From: Thermocrinis sp.
Lineage (GTDB): Bacteria; Aquificota; Aquificia; Aquificales; Aquificaceae
DNA: 7,677 nt
NCBI GenBank assembly: GCA_022759285.1
Contig: JAEMPM010000097.1
Coordinates: forward strand, 1,381-9,057
Direction of reading: 5' to 3'
Shown: positions 1 to 5,966 of the stretch, one piece after another
Position numbering within the stretch: position 1 is the stretch's first letter
Layout of the letters: each line of letters opens with the position of its first letter
Notes under the pieces: generated by a model
Databases searched by the model: none
Told to the model about the DNA's origin: nothing
What the model saw: only the letters and a program-made list of their open reading frames with translations
Position numbers and translations under genes: made by a program

Positions 1-545
1 TCTTTGCCTACTAAAAGTTGGGCTTTTGTAAAGGGATAGGGAATAACGAATCTGTCCCAGGTGTTGAGGCGGAAGAATTTTTCAAACTTTACACATGCTG
101 GAAGTATCACCGCACCGGTCTTTTGGGCTAAGAAAATGACTCCATCTTTTGCCTTAAAAGGTGGTCCCTTGGGACCATCTACCGTTATGGCCACGTTTTT
201 GCCTTCTTTCAGAAGTTCCACGAGCCTTAAAAGAGCAGATCTTCCTCCCTTTTCCTCCTTTCCTTCCTCCGTGGAACCTCTGACGGTTTCAAAGCCCAAC
301 CTCTTTAGAAGACCGTCTGCTATGTCTCCGTCCCTGAACCGGCTAACCAAGACCACTATACCCCTGTCTAAGCCAAAAAAAGCCAAAGCTAAAGCGTATC
401 CGTGCCACAGGGCGTATATTTTCCCTTTGTCCTTATCAAAGTCGTACCTGTTCTGCCACCTTATGGTCCTTGCCCACAACCTGAGAAGTAAAGATATAAA
501 GGGCAAAAGGAGTATAACAAGCTCCCTTCTCAGTTTCCTTATCAT
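1..545 (-). CDS. DUF374-family lysophospholipid acyltransferase-like protein (3' end beyond the window)
   Basis: Translating the minus strand from the ATG at 545 gives 181 codons that run off the left edge without a stop, so the C-terminus is missing. The protein matches the DUF374 branch of the lysophospholipid acyltransferases, membrane-associated enzymes thought to acylate lipids or lipid-A-like acceptors. Visible family marks, in order, are a hydrophobic N-terminal helix (about residues 9-26), ALWHG with the presumed catalytic His48, VSRFRDGD (67-74), GFETVRGS (84-91), the substrate-site DGPKGPPF (123-130), and the late segment LNTWDRFVIPYPF (160-172). The ATG overlaps the TGA of the upstream M23 gene as ATGA and has no clear Shine-Dalgarno of its own, suggesting translational coupling. 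Neighbourhood with a cell-wall peptidase fits an envelope role. The family is clear, but the exact acceptor and acyl donor cannot be read from sequence. Confidence 0.85.
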   Translation of the reverse strand, partial: MIRKLRRELVILLLPFISLLLRLWARTIRWQNRYDFDKDKGKIYALWHGYALALAFFGLDRGIVVLVSRFRDGDIADGLLKRLGFETVRGSTEEGKEEKGGRSALLRLVELLKEGKNVAITVDGPKGPPFKAKDGVIFLAQKTGAVILPACVKFEKFFRLNTWDRFVIPYPFTKAQLLVGK

Positions 546-1855
546 TTTTCAAAGGCAGTGTCTATGTTGTTTTTGAGCCACTTAGGATCAAGCCAGTAAA
601 TAGGGTCCACCTCTTGCCCATGTACCAAGATCCCAAAGTGAAGATGGTCCCCCAAAGCAAGCCCCGTCCTGCCCGTCCTTCCTATGATGTCTCCCTTCTT
701 TACATACTGTCCTTCCTTGACTGAACTCTCCGAAAGGTGTCCGTAAAGGCTAAAGAGCCCAAGCCCGTGGTCTATCAAAACCACGTTGCCATATATACCC
801 AATGTGCCCACAAAAACAACCACTCCATCGTTGGAAGCAGGAACAGGTGCCCTTTCTACCGAGGCAAAATCGAAGCCCATATGCCTGCTTTGACTAACCT
901 GCTGTCCCTTATAGTAATAGAACCTCTCAACGCCATAAGTTGAAAGTACCTTGCTGTTCGGTAGCTGTAGAAAGGCACCTTTCCAGAGTTTCACAGGCTC
1001 GCTCTTTTGAGTTAACTCGGAGAGCTTATTTACATCCCTTTTTCTCCACTCTTCGTTTACCATCTTAAAGGCGGAGACAGGGTCTAACCCTTTGGCTTGT
1101 TCTCCCAAAAGAGGATAGATCACCGAGTTTATAAAGTTATCAGTTAGTTCTATCCTTTCCTTTTTAAAGTTTGCTCTTTTGATGGCTACTCTTAAAGTTT
1201 TTTGGACTGAGTTGCCTGCTTGGTCTTTGGCAGTTATGCGTAGATCTATGCCATCTACATCCAAAGGAGCCGGGAAAAGGGCAACATAAACCTCAGGAGA
1301 AATTGAGGTCATTGAAGCTTTTTTGCCATCCCATTCCAAAGATACCTCCGTACCGTTACTTTTCACCTTCAGAACGCCTACGGAACCTTCCCTTAGACTT
1401 GTAGGATAGGAAAGAATCTCAAGGGAAGGGGGCGTTAGGTCTACCTTTGTGTCAATGGTATATTCCCTTTCCCTAAGAAAGCCCGCGCTTACCCATAGCT
1501 TGACCTTGGCATCTCCCTCCTTTATTCCCAAAGCTTTGGTGTTTATGCTTATTTTCAAAAAATCTGTCCCCTGTGGGAAATTCCCCTCAAAAACTTTGTA
1601 GCTCTTTCCTTCCTGCTCTACATAGAGCCTGGCGGATTTTATTTTGCCATTTTTAACCTTTAGGTTATACTCCCCCTCCGCTGGGATGAACTTTAAAGAC
1701 TCTAGTCCTTCCAACTGAGGTCTTCCTCCAAGAGAGAGAAAAAGGGTGTAGAAGCTCAAAAATAACAGAGAAAGGACTGCGAGCCTTCTTATGAGTCTTA
1801 AGAAAAGAGGTCTTTTGGGACGCTCATAGGAGTAAGATTTATATCTATGCTTCAC
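542..1855 (-). CDS. Membrane-anchored M23 (LytM-type) peptidoglycan endopeptidase
   Basis: Numbered from the GTG at 1855, the product has 437 residues. A basic N-terminus is followed by one membrane segment (about 24-42), so the rest should sit in the periplasm. Residues about 140-230 look like an Ig-like beta domain (starts DLTPPSLEI, ends AKDQAGNS). The C-terminal third is an M23 peptidase domain with a complete zinc site: His325 and Asp329 in HMGFDF, and His406 in DHLHFG, with His373 (YGH) and His404 as the other catalytic-site histidines. Such enzymes cut peptide crosslinks in peptidoglycan. The frame stays open to a TTG at 1885, which has no Shine-Dalgarno. I chose the GTG because AGGAGG lies 6 nt before it. 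The start overlaps the 3' end of carB by 11 nt, and the stop overlaps the next gene as ATGA. Whether it cleaves wall or activates an amidase is unknown, but the intact zinc ligands favour an active enzyme. Confidence 0.92.
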   Translation of the reverse strand: MKHRYKSYSYERPKRPLFLRLIRRLAVLSLLFLSFYTLFLSLGGRPQLEGLESLKFIPAEGEYNLKVKNGKIKSARLYVEQEGKSYKVFEGNFPQGTDFLKISINTKALGIKEGDAKVKLWVSAGFLREREYTIDTKVDLTPPSLEILSYPTSLREGSVGVLKVKSNGTEVSLEWDGKKASMTSISPEVYVALFPAPLDVDGIDLRITAKDQAGNSVQKTLRVAIKRANFKKERIELTDNFINSVIYPLLGEQAKGLDPVSAFKMVNEEWRKRDVNKLSELTQKSEPVKLWKGAFLQLPNSKVLSTYGVERFYYYKGQQVSQSRHMGFDFASVERAPVPASNDGVVVFVGTLGIYGNVVLIDHGLGLFSLYGHLSESSVKEGQYVKKGDIIGRTGRTGLALGDHLHFGILVHGQEVDPIYWLDPKWLKNNIDTAFEK

Positions 1856-3446
1856 CAAAAACCTCCTGCAGGGAATAGACCTCAAGGCTTTTGCTGTGTT
1901 CTAAATAGCACCTTATTGCCTCTAGCGTTGCATAGCCTCCTCTTACGGTGGTAGTGTAGGGAATACCCTGCTGGACTGTTGCTCTGCGGATGTGATAGGC
2001 ATCAGACCTTTCCCTTCTGCCGGTGGGTGTGTTTATAACTGCCTGCACTTCTCCGTTTTTGATCATATCCACTATGTTTGGTCTTCCTTCGGAGACCTTT
2101 AAAACCTGCCTAACATTCAACCCTCTTTCCTTTAAAAATCTGTAGGTTCCTGCAGTTGCAAGTACCTCAAAACCAAGGTCTAAAAATCCTTTTGCCAGTT
2201 CAAACACTTTGGGCTTGTCTCTGTCTGCCACGCTTATGAAAACTCTACCCTCTGTGGGCAACCTACTACCAGCTGCAAGCTGGGCTTTGTAATAAGCAAG
2301 ACCAAACTTTTTGTCTATGCCCATTACCTCTCCCGTACTCCTCATCTCCGGACCCAAAAGGGGGTCCACCTCAGGAAATCTGTTCCATGGAAAAACCACT
2401 TCCTTAACGGTGTAGTAATTCCAATCCTTTGGTAGGAAATCACTGCAATAGTGGACATTGCCTTTTTCAAGCCTTTCAAATACCTCGGGCACAAGTTCCC
2501 TTAGTTTTCTTCCCACGCACACCTTAGCAGCAAGCTTTGCCAAAGAATAACCTATACTCTTGCTGACAAAGGGTACAGTCCGAGAAGCCCTCGGATTAAC
2601 CTCCAAAACATACACCTCTCCATCCTTTACCGCAAACTGAAGGTTAATAAGCCCCTTTACCTTTAGGGCTTTAGCTATTAGTCTGGTTTGTCTTTTTATC
2701 TCTTCCACCGTATCCTTTCCAAGGGTGTAGGGGGGGATAGACGCAGCGCTATCTCCCGAATGGACCCCGGCTTCCTCTATGTGCTCCATAACCGCACCTA
2801 TCAAAAAGTCTTCACCATCTCCGAGGGCATCCACATCCACTTCCACGCTGTCGGAAAGATACCTGTCCAAAAGGATGGGTCTTTGGTAGCTAACTTCCAC
2901 CGCCTCTTGCAAATACTCGACTAGCTCCCCCTCTTCATAGACGATCCTCATAGCTCTGCCTCCGAGCACATAGGAAGGTCGTACAAGCAGTGGGTAGCCC
3001 AGTTCCTTTGCACGCCTTAGAGCTTCTTCTTTAGTTCTTGCAGTCAGGCTTTCGGGTTGTTTTAATCCAAGTTGGTTTATAAGGTCCCTGAACTTTTCCC
3101 TGTCCTCTGCTATGTCTATGCTCTCTGGGTCTGTACCCAAGATTGGAACTTTTAAGTTCCTCAAAGGTATAGAAAGCTTTAAGGGCGTCTGCCCTCCAAA
3201 CTGGATCAGAAGTCCGTCGGGTTTTTCCCTCCTTATTATCTCAAGGACATTTTCCAGAACGATGGGCTCAAAATACAGCCTGTCTGCGGTATCGTAGTCG
3301 GTGGAGACGGTCTCCGGGTTGCAATTTACCATAATCGTTTGAACACCTTCTTCCCTTAAGGCAAATATGGCTTGAACACAGGCATAGTCAAACTCTATGC
3401 CCTGACCTATTCGGTTTGGACCACTGCCAAGAATGATAACTTTCAT
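1845..3446 (-). CDS. carB: Carbamoyl-phosphate synthase large subunit, C-terminal half (split CarB, carB2 type)
   Basis: This 533-residue protein corresponds to about the second half of the roughly 1,070-residue CarB of most bacteria. It starts at the second pre-ATP-grasp repeat (KVIILGSGPNRIGQGIEFDY). Next comes the ATP-grasp domain (about 115-310) with RPSYVLGGRAM (156-166), EHIEEAGVHSGDS (221-233) and the metal-binding LEVNPRASRT (281-290). The end is an MGS-like allosteric domain (about 395-525, with GRPNIVDMI and NTPTGRR). In intact CarB this half phosphorylates carbamate and receives allosteric signals; the N-terminal half makes carboxyphosphate and carbamate. That half is not next door: the upstream gene is a HAD phosphatase, and the TAA there shares its last A with this ATG. 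Motifs are intact, so this is a genuine split gene rather than a truncated pseudogene. The same split is known in Aquifex and some methanogens. Residues about 321-343 look like an insertion relative to the E. coli protein. Confidence 0.95.
   Translation of the reverse strand: MKVIILGSGPNRIGQGIEFDYACVQAIFALREEGVQTIMVNCNPETVSTDYDTADRLYFEPIVLENVLEIIRREKPDGLLIQFGGQTPLKLSIPLRNLKVPILGTDPESIDIAEDREKFRDLINQLGLKQPESLTARTKEEALRRAKELGYPLLVRPSYVLGGRAMRIVYEEGELVEYLQEAVEVSYQRPILLDRYLSDSVEVDVDALGDGEDFLIGAVMEHIEEAGVHSGDSAASIPPYTLGKDTVEEIKRQTRLIAKALKVKGLINLQFAVKDGEVYVLEVNPRASRTVPFVSKSIGYSLAKLAAKVCVGRKLRELVPEVFERLEKGNVHYCSDFLPKDWNYYTVKEVVFPWNRFPEVDPLLGPEMRSTGEVMGIDKKFGLAYYKAQLAAGSRLPTEGRVFISVADRDKPKVFELAKGFLDLGFEVLATAGTYRFLKERGLNVRQVLKVSEGRPNIVDMIKNGEVQAVINTPTGRRERSDAYHIRRATVQQGIPYTTTVRGGYATLEAIRCYLEHSKSLEVYSLQEVFGEA
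1862..1867 (-). promoter_or_regulatory. Shine-Dalgarno deciding the M23 peptidase start
   Basis: The minus strand reads AGGAGG here, 6 nt before the GTG at 1855-1853. It is the strongest ribosome-binding site I see in the window. It lies inside the last codons of the carB half, so this gene can recruit ribosomes on its own despite the overlap. It supports GTG rather than the upstream TTG at 1885. Confidence 0.8.
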
Positions 3447-4243
3447 TAAAAGAAAGATTTTAAACCAAAATGTTCCATCAACTCCTCAAGGCTGTCAAAG
3501 GTAAGGTCTGGCTCAAAGTTCGCCCTTTTTAACTCATCCCTTGTATATTTACCCGTGGTCATAAAGATGGTCTTTATACCTAGTGCCTTAGCACCCAAGA
3601 GATCTGTGTATATGTCGTCGCTTATAAGATAAACTTCCTCTCCCTCAAGCCCATCCAGGGAATAGTCTATAAACTCCTTTGAAGGTTTTCCAAGGTTTGG
3701 AAGTTCATCCGGATAGTTGGTGGCATGCTTTAGCATTAATGCCACACTGCCCGCACCGGGGAAGTAAAGCCCATCGTCATCTTTTACGATCCTGCTCAGG
3801 TTTACCGGAATGATCTTGGCAGATGCCAAAAAGACCGCGGAGACAGCAAGCTTTAGCTTATGAAAGTCAAGACTCCTGTCCTGGGCTACCACGACTCCTT
3901 GAACCTGATGATCTTCAACCACCTCAACACCCTCTTCCATAAGATACTTCTTTACTGGTTCCATACCTATGAGTAAGACCCTTTTGATGTTCATGGACCT
4001 CAGATATTTTGGTAAAACTTTAAGGGGGCTAATAAAGCGTTCCTCTTCTAATTCTAAACCCTTTTCCCTTAAAATCTTCACAATTTCAGAAGGCGGTCTT
4101 GTGGAGTTGTTGGATACTACCCTAAAGGGGATACCTTTAGACCTTAATACTTCAAGGAACTCCTTTGCCCCCTTTATAGGGTTAAGCTTTTTGTCTCCTA
4201 CCAGAACTCCATCAAGGTCTATCAAAAATATTTTCCCCTTCAT
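3446..4243 (-). CDS. HAD-IIA (NagD-like) sugar/aryl phosphatase
   Basis: A 265-residue cytoplasmic HAD-superfamily hydrolase of subfamily IIA, the group that contains NagD, p-nitrophenylphosphatase and some phosphoglycolate phosphatases. Motif I is DLDGVL with nucleophile Asp9 and acid/base Asp11. Motif II is SNNST (44-48), motif III has Lys186 in GKPSKEF, and motif IV is ISDDIYTD (207-214). The long segment between motifs II and III is the type-IIA cap; it carries a NagD-like stretch around QDRSLDFHKLKLA (121-133). Two oddities are that motif IV has Ser where GD-R-type members usually have Gly, and the cap lacks the usual TNPD-like stretch (it reads PVNLSRIV). The ATG overlaps the minE stop as ATGA, and the TAA overlaps the carB start by one base. 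The substrate cannot be named from sequence. The family is certain; the annotation phosphoglycolate phosphatase would be a guess. Confidence 0.9.
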   Translation of the reverse strand: MKGKIFLIDLDGVLVGDKKLNPIKGAKEFLEVLRSKGIPFRVVSNNSTRPPSEIVKILREKGLELEEERFISPLKVLPKYLRSMNIKRVLLIGMEPVKKYLMEEGVEVVEDHQVQGVVVAQDRSLDFHKLKLAVSAVFLASAKIIPVNLSRIVKDDDGLYFPGAGSVALMLKHATNYPDELPNLGKPSKEFIDYSLDGLEGEEVYLISDDIYTDLLGAKALGIKTIFMTTGKYTRDELKRANFEPDLTFDSLEELMEHFGLKSFF

Positions 4244-4488
4244 TGCTTAAATGGTATGCTGATCCAAAGCTCTTCAAAGCCCTCTCTTTCCCTTTTTATG
4301 TCTACCTCAATTCTATTAACATCAAATTGGGAATATTTGGAGAACACATACACCAAGTCATCCCTAAGTCTTTCTACGAAATTGGGTGGTAGTCCTTTCC
4401 TTTCGTAAGCAAGCACAAGGGTAAGCCTCCTCTTTGCCTCATCTTTGCTCTTACTGCGTCCAAATAAAAAGTCCAAGATCATTGCCAT
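4240..4488 (-). CDS. minE: Cell division topological specificity factor MinE
   Basis: An 82-residue protein with the typical MinE plan. The amphipathic membrane-targeting N-terminus (MAMILDFLFGRS) is followed by a MinD-binding helix (about residues 16-31, EAKRRLTLVLAYER), then the beta/alpha dimerisation domain including LRDDLVYVFSKY (41-52). MinE stimulates the MinD ATPase and so removes MinCD from mid-cell, letting the Z ring form there. It follows minD directly and overlaps it. Two in-frame ATGs compete. The one at 4488 overlaps minD by 10 nt; the one at 4482 forms an ATGA overlap and has GGGAG 6 nt upstream, which would give an 80-residue protein. I list the longer form, but the shorter has the better-spaced ribosome site. 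Its stop overlaps the HAD gene start. Confidence 0.93.
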   Translation of the reverse strand: MAMILDFLFGRSKSKDEAKRRLTLVLAYERKGLPPNFVERLRDDLVYVFSKYSQFDVNRIEVDIKREREGFEELWISIPFKQ

Positions 4489-5270
4489 CTCCCAAACAAC
4501 CTTTCAAGAAGTCCCTTCTTCCGCCCATGATATACCATGGGGACATCTTCTCCCGCTATTCTCCTTGCTATATCCATGAGTGCTCTCGATGCTGGATAGT
4601 CCTCCAAAACAATGGGTTCTCCTTTGTTGGTAAAATCTACGAGCTTTGGCTCTTCAGGCACAACCCCTAAGAGGGGTGCCCTTAGAATTTCTACTATATC
4701 CTCTACGGAGAGCATTTGACCCTTTTCCACAGCATCCCATCTTATTCGGTTTATTATCAGCTTGTAGTCTGTCTTTCCCATGTTTTCTAACATTCCTATG
4801 ATCCTATCCGCATCCCTTACAGAGGATACTTCAGGATTTACCACTACCAAAGCAGTGTCTGCAGGAGAAGATGCGATCTGAAACCCCCTTTCTATTCCAG
4901 CAGGAGAGTCTATAAATATGTAATCATACTGCCCTAAACTTTTTATATCCTCAACAAGCTTTAGCCACTTTTCTGGATCTACAGCATCCTTGTTTTTGGT
5001 TTGATTAGCGGGTAAAAGCCACAGGCTAAAACCCCTTTTGTCCTTGACCAAAGCTTTTTGAAAATCCACCCTTCCCTCAAGAACATCCAGCACATCATAG
5101 ACAATTCTGTTTTCTAAGCCCAGTATCATATCCAAGTTTCTCAACCCTATATCTGCATCAATGCATAAGACCATCTTTCCCATTTTTGCAAGGGCTACTG
5201 AGAGGTTTGCGGTTATGGTTGTTTTTCCTACACCGCCTTTGCCTGATGTAACTACAAAAACCTTTGTCAT
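4479..5270 (-). CDS. minD: Septum site-determining ATPase MinD
   Basis: This 263-residue P-loop ATPase shows the full MinD/ParA pattern. There is a deviant Walker A motif GKGGVGKTT at 10-18 (signature Lys11, catalytic Lys16), DADIGLRNLD at 38-47 with switch Asp40, and a Walker B stretch ending in Asp121 (YIFIDSPAGIE). The C-terminal amphipathic helix KKGLLERLFGRWQ (251-263) is the membrane-targeting sequence. ATP-bound MinD dimerises on the membrane, recruits MinC, and is released by MinE. Length matches the family (about 260-270). The ATG at 5270 lies 2 nt after the minC stop, with GAAAGGG 7 nt upstream inside minC. The 3' end overlaps minE. Co-location with minC and minE leaves no real alternative such as a flagellar FlhG or a partition ParA. 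Confidence 0.98.
   Translation of the reverse strand: MTKVFVVTSGKGGVGKTTITANLSVALAKMGKMVLCIDADIGLRNLDMILGLENRIVYDVLDVLEGRVDFQKALVKDKRGFSLWLLPANQTKNKDAVDPEKWLKLVEDIKSLGQYDYIFIDSPAGIERGFQIASSPADTALVVVNPEVSSVRDADRIIGMLENMGKTDYKLIINRIRWDAVEKGQMLSVEDIVEILRAPLLGVVPEEPKLVDFTNKGEPIVLEDYPASRALMDIARRIAGEDVPMVYHGRKKGLLERLFGRWQ
4489..4493 (-). promoter_or_regulatory. Candidate Shine-Dalgarno for minE
   Basis: The minus strand reads GGGAG directly before the ATG at 4488 and 6 nt before the second ATG at 4482. That spacing suits the inner ATG and would be too close for the outer one. The site lies within the last codons of minD. Confidence 0.45.
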
Positions 5271-5272
5271 CT

Positions 5273-5836
5273 TTATACCCTTTCAAGAATTATAGCACCG
5301 TCTTCCACTCTTGCAATCTCAGGATAACCAGGGGATATCCTCTCTTCCTCGCTAGATATGGCTATCTTTCTACCTATTCTTATCTGTTGTGGTTCCATCC
5401 GTAAGGCTACTACCACAGCGCTTTCATCTCCTAGGGCTCCAGCTATAGCAATGCCTCTGAGAGTACCCATAACTATTATGTTTCCCGTTGCCACAATTTG
5501 AGCGTCTTTGTTCACATTTCCAAGCACTAACACGTCCCCATTATGCTCTATCCTTTGCCCCGACCTAAGATGTTTTTCTATAACCAAGAGCCTTGGCTCC
5601 GGAGCCTTTTTTTCCAAGACCTTTTCAAGCTTCTTAATGTTCTTTACATCCTTCTTTGTTAAAAACTCTTCAACTTTCTTTGCTAAAGGGGAGTTCCCCT
5701 CCACTAAGAAGTATGCACCCTCGGAGAGTTTAGAGTTGAGTAATTTTTCTAACTGTTCAAAGACTGCTGATTCCTCAGCCCCCTCTGAGAGTCTGATCAA
5801 TAGCACTGGTAGAGTTACGCCTTTTATCTCGATCAT
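5273..5836 (-). CDS. minC: Septum site-determining protein MinC (division inhibitor)
   Basis: A 187-residue MinC, short compared with the 231 residues in E. coli; the saving is in the N-terminal FtsZ-interacting domain and linker (about residues 1-80). The linker is lysine-rich (about 53-77). The C-terminal beta-helix domain (about 82-187) is clear. It carries the MinD-contacting RSGQ at 91-94, the repeat GDVLVLGNV (100-108), and the family hallmark GNIIVMGTLRGIAIAG (118-133). MinC is brought to the membrane by MinD and destabilises FtsZ polymers near the poles. It heads the min genes, and its ATG sits only 9 nt downstream of the tRNA-Asn 3' end. The only Shine-Dalgarno-like bases (GGAG, 5849-5846) therefore belong to the tRNA. 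Confidence 0.96.
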   Translation of the reverse strand: MIEIKGVTLPVLLIRLSEGAEESAVFEQLEKLLNSKLSEGAYFLVEGNSPLAKKVEEFLTKKDVKNIKKLEKVLEKKAPEPRLLVIEKHLRSGQRIEHNGDVLVLGNVNKDAQIVATGNIIVMGTLRGIAIAGALGDESAVVVALRMEPQQIRIGRKIAISSEEERISPGYPEIARVEDGAIILERV

Positions 5837-5845
5837 TTTTTAATG

Positions 5846-5849
5846 CTCC
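5846..5849 (-). promoter_or_regulatory. Possible minC Shine-Dalgarno inside the tRNA acceptor end
   Basis: The minus strand reads GGAG ending 9 nt before the minC ATG. These four bases are the last acceptor-stem bases plus the discriminator of tRNA-Asn. They could bind ribosomes only in unprocessed transcript and would be paired or cut away after tRNA maturation. Confidence 0.35.
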
Positions 5850-5918
5850 GGGGGAGGGACTCGAACCCCCAACCTGGTGGTTAACAGCCACCCGCTCTGC
5901 CCGTTGAGCTACCCCGGA
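5846..5918 (-). tRNA. tRNA-Asn (anticodon GTT)
   Basis: The minus strand folds into a complete 73-nt cloverleaf. The acceptor stem is TCCGGGG with CCCCGGA (7 perfect pairs). The D stem is GCTC/GAGC with GG in the loop. The anticodon stem is GGTGG/CCACC around the loop CTGTTAA, giving anticodon GTT for asparagine. The variable loop is AGGTT, and the T arm is GGGGG-TTCGAGT-CCCTC with one G-T pair. The discriminator is G, as expected for tRNA-Asn. The bases after it are CAT, so the CCA tail is not encoded and must be added by a nucleotidyltransferase. The stems are very GC-rich compared with the surroundings, as in thermophiles. It lies between a strong promoter-like sequence and minC and is probably the first element of the min transcript. 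Confidence 0.97.
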
Positions 5919-5922
5919 TGCA

Positions 5923-5936
5923 GTATAAAATTATAC
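5923..5936. repeat. Short inverted repeat in the divergent promoter region
   Basis: GTATAA-AA-TTATAC is a perfect 6-bp inverted repeat with a 2-base centre. The minus-strand -10 hexamer lies inside it, and the plus strand reads TATAAA/TAAAAT in the same place. It may simply reflect two back-to-back -10 elements, or it could be an operator. The AT-rich makeup makes chance quite possible. Confidence 0.45.
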
Positions 5937-5958
5937 CAAAAATCTTTCTGGGTGAAAA
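5930..5958 (-). promoter_or_regulatory. Sigma-70-type promoter for tRNA-Asn and the minCDE block
   Basis: On the minus strand a perfect TATAAT (5935-5930) is preceded by TGG, giving an extended -10. A 17-nt spacer separates it from TTTTCA (5958-5953), which matches 4 of 6 bases of TTGACA. A start about 7 nt past the -10 would leave a leader of only about 5 nt before the mature tRNA. It is the only promoter-like site with space around it in the minus-strand block, so it may drive all genes down to the acyltransferase. Activity is inferred from sequence alone. Confidence 0.7.
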
Positions 5959-5966
5959 TATTTACT

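Noticed and set aside
61..576. Open plus-strand frame of 171 codons
   Set aside because: It lies opposite the acyltransferase gene, whose family motifs are clear on the minus strand; the plus-strand translation is rich in Ser/Phe/Pro and resembles nothing.
1845..3446. carB as a truncated pseudogene
   Set aside because: It starts cleanly at the domain boundary, keeps all motifs and has normal spacing to neighbours, which matches a functional split gene.
3969..4250. Open plus-strand frame opposite the HAD phosphatase
   Set aside because: Antisense shadow with no recognisable domain; the minus strand encodes an intact phosphatase.
5508..5843. Open plus-strand frame of 111 codons opposite minC
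   Set aside because: It is an antisense shadow: low-complexity Ser/Phe composition, no ribosome site, and minC motifs on the other strand.
5904..5931. Plus-strand promoter for ttuBA (TTGAGC, 16 nt, TAAAAT)
   Set aside because: The -35 would lie inside the tRNA gene and both boxes are only partial matches in AT-rich sequence; possible but not strong enough to annotate.
5877..5966. N-terminal extension of TtuB from an upstream start
   Set aside because: The added residues would be read through the tRNA-Asn gene in antisense, have no family similarity, and the TtuB fold begins at the ATG at 5967.
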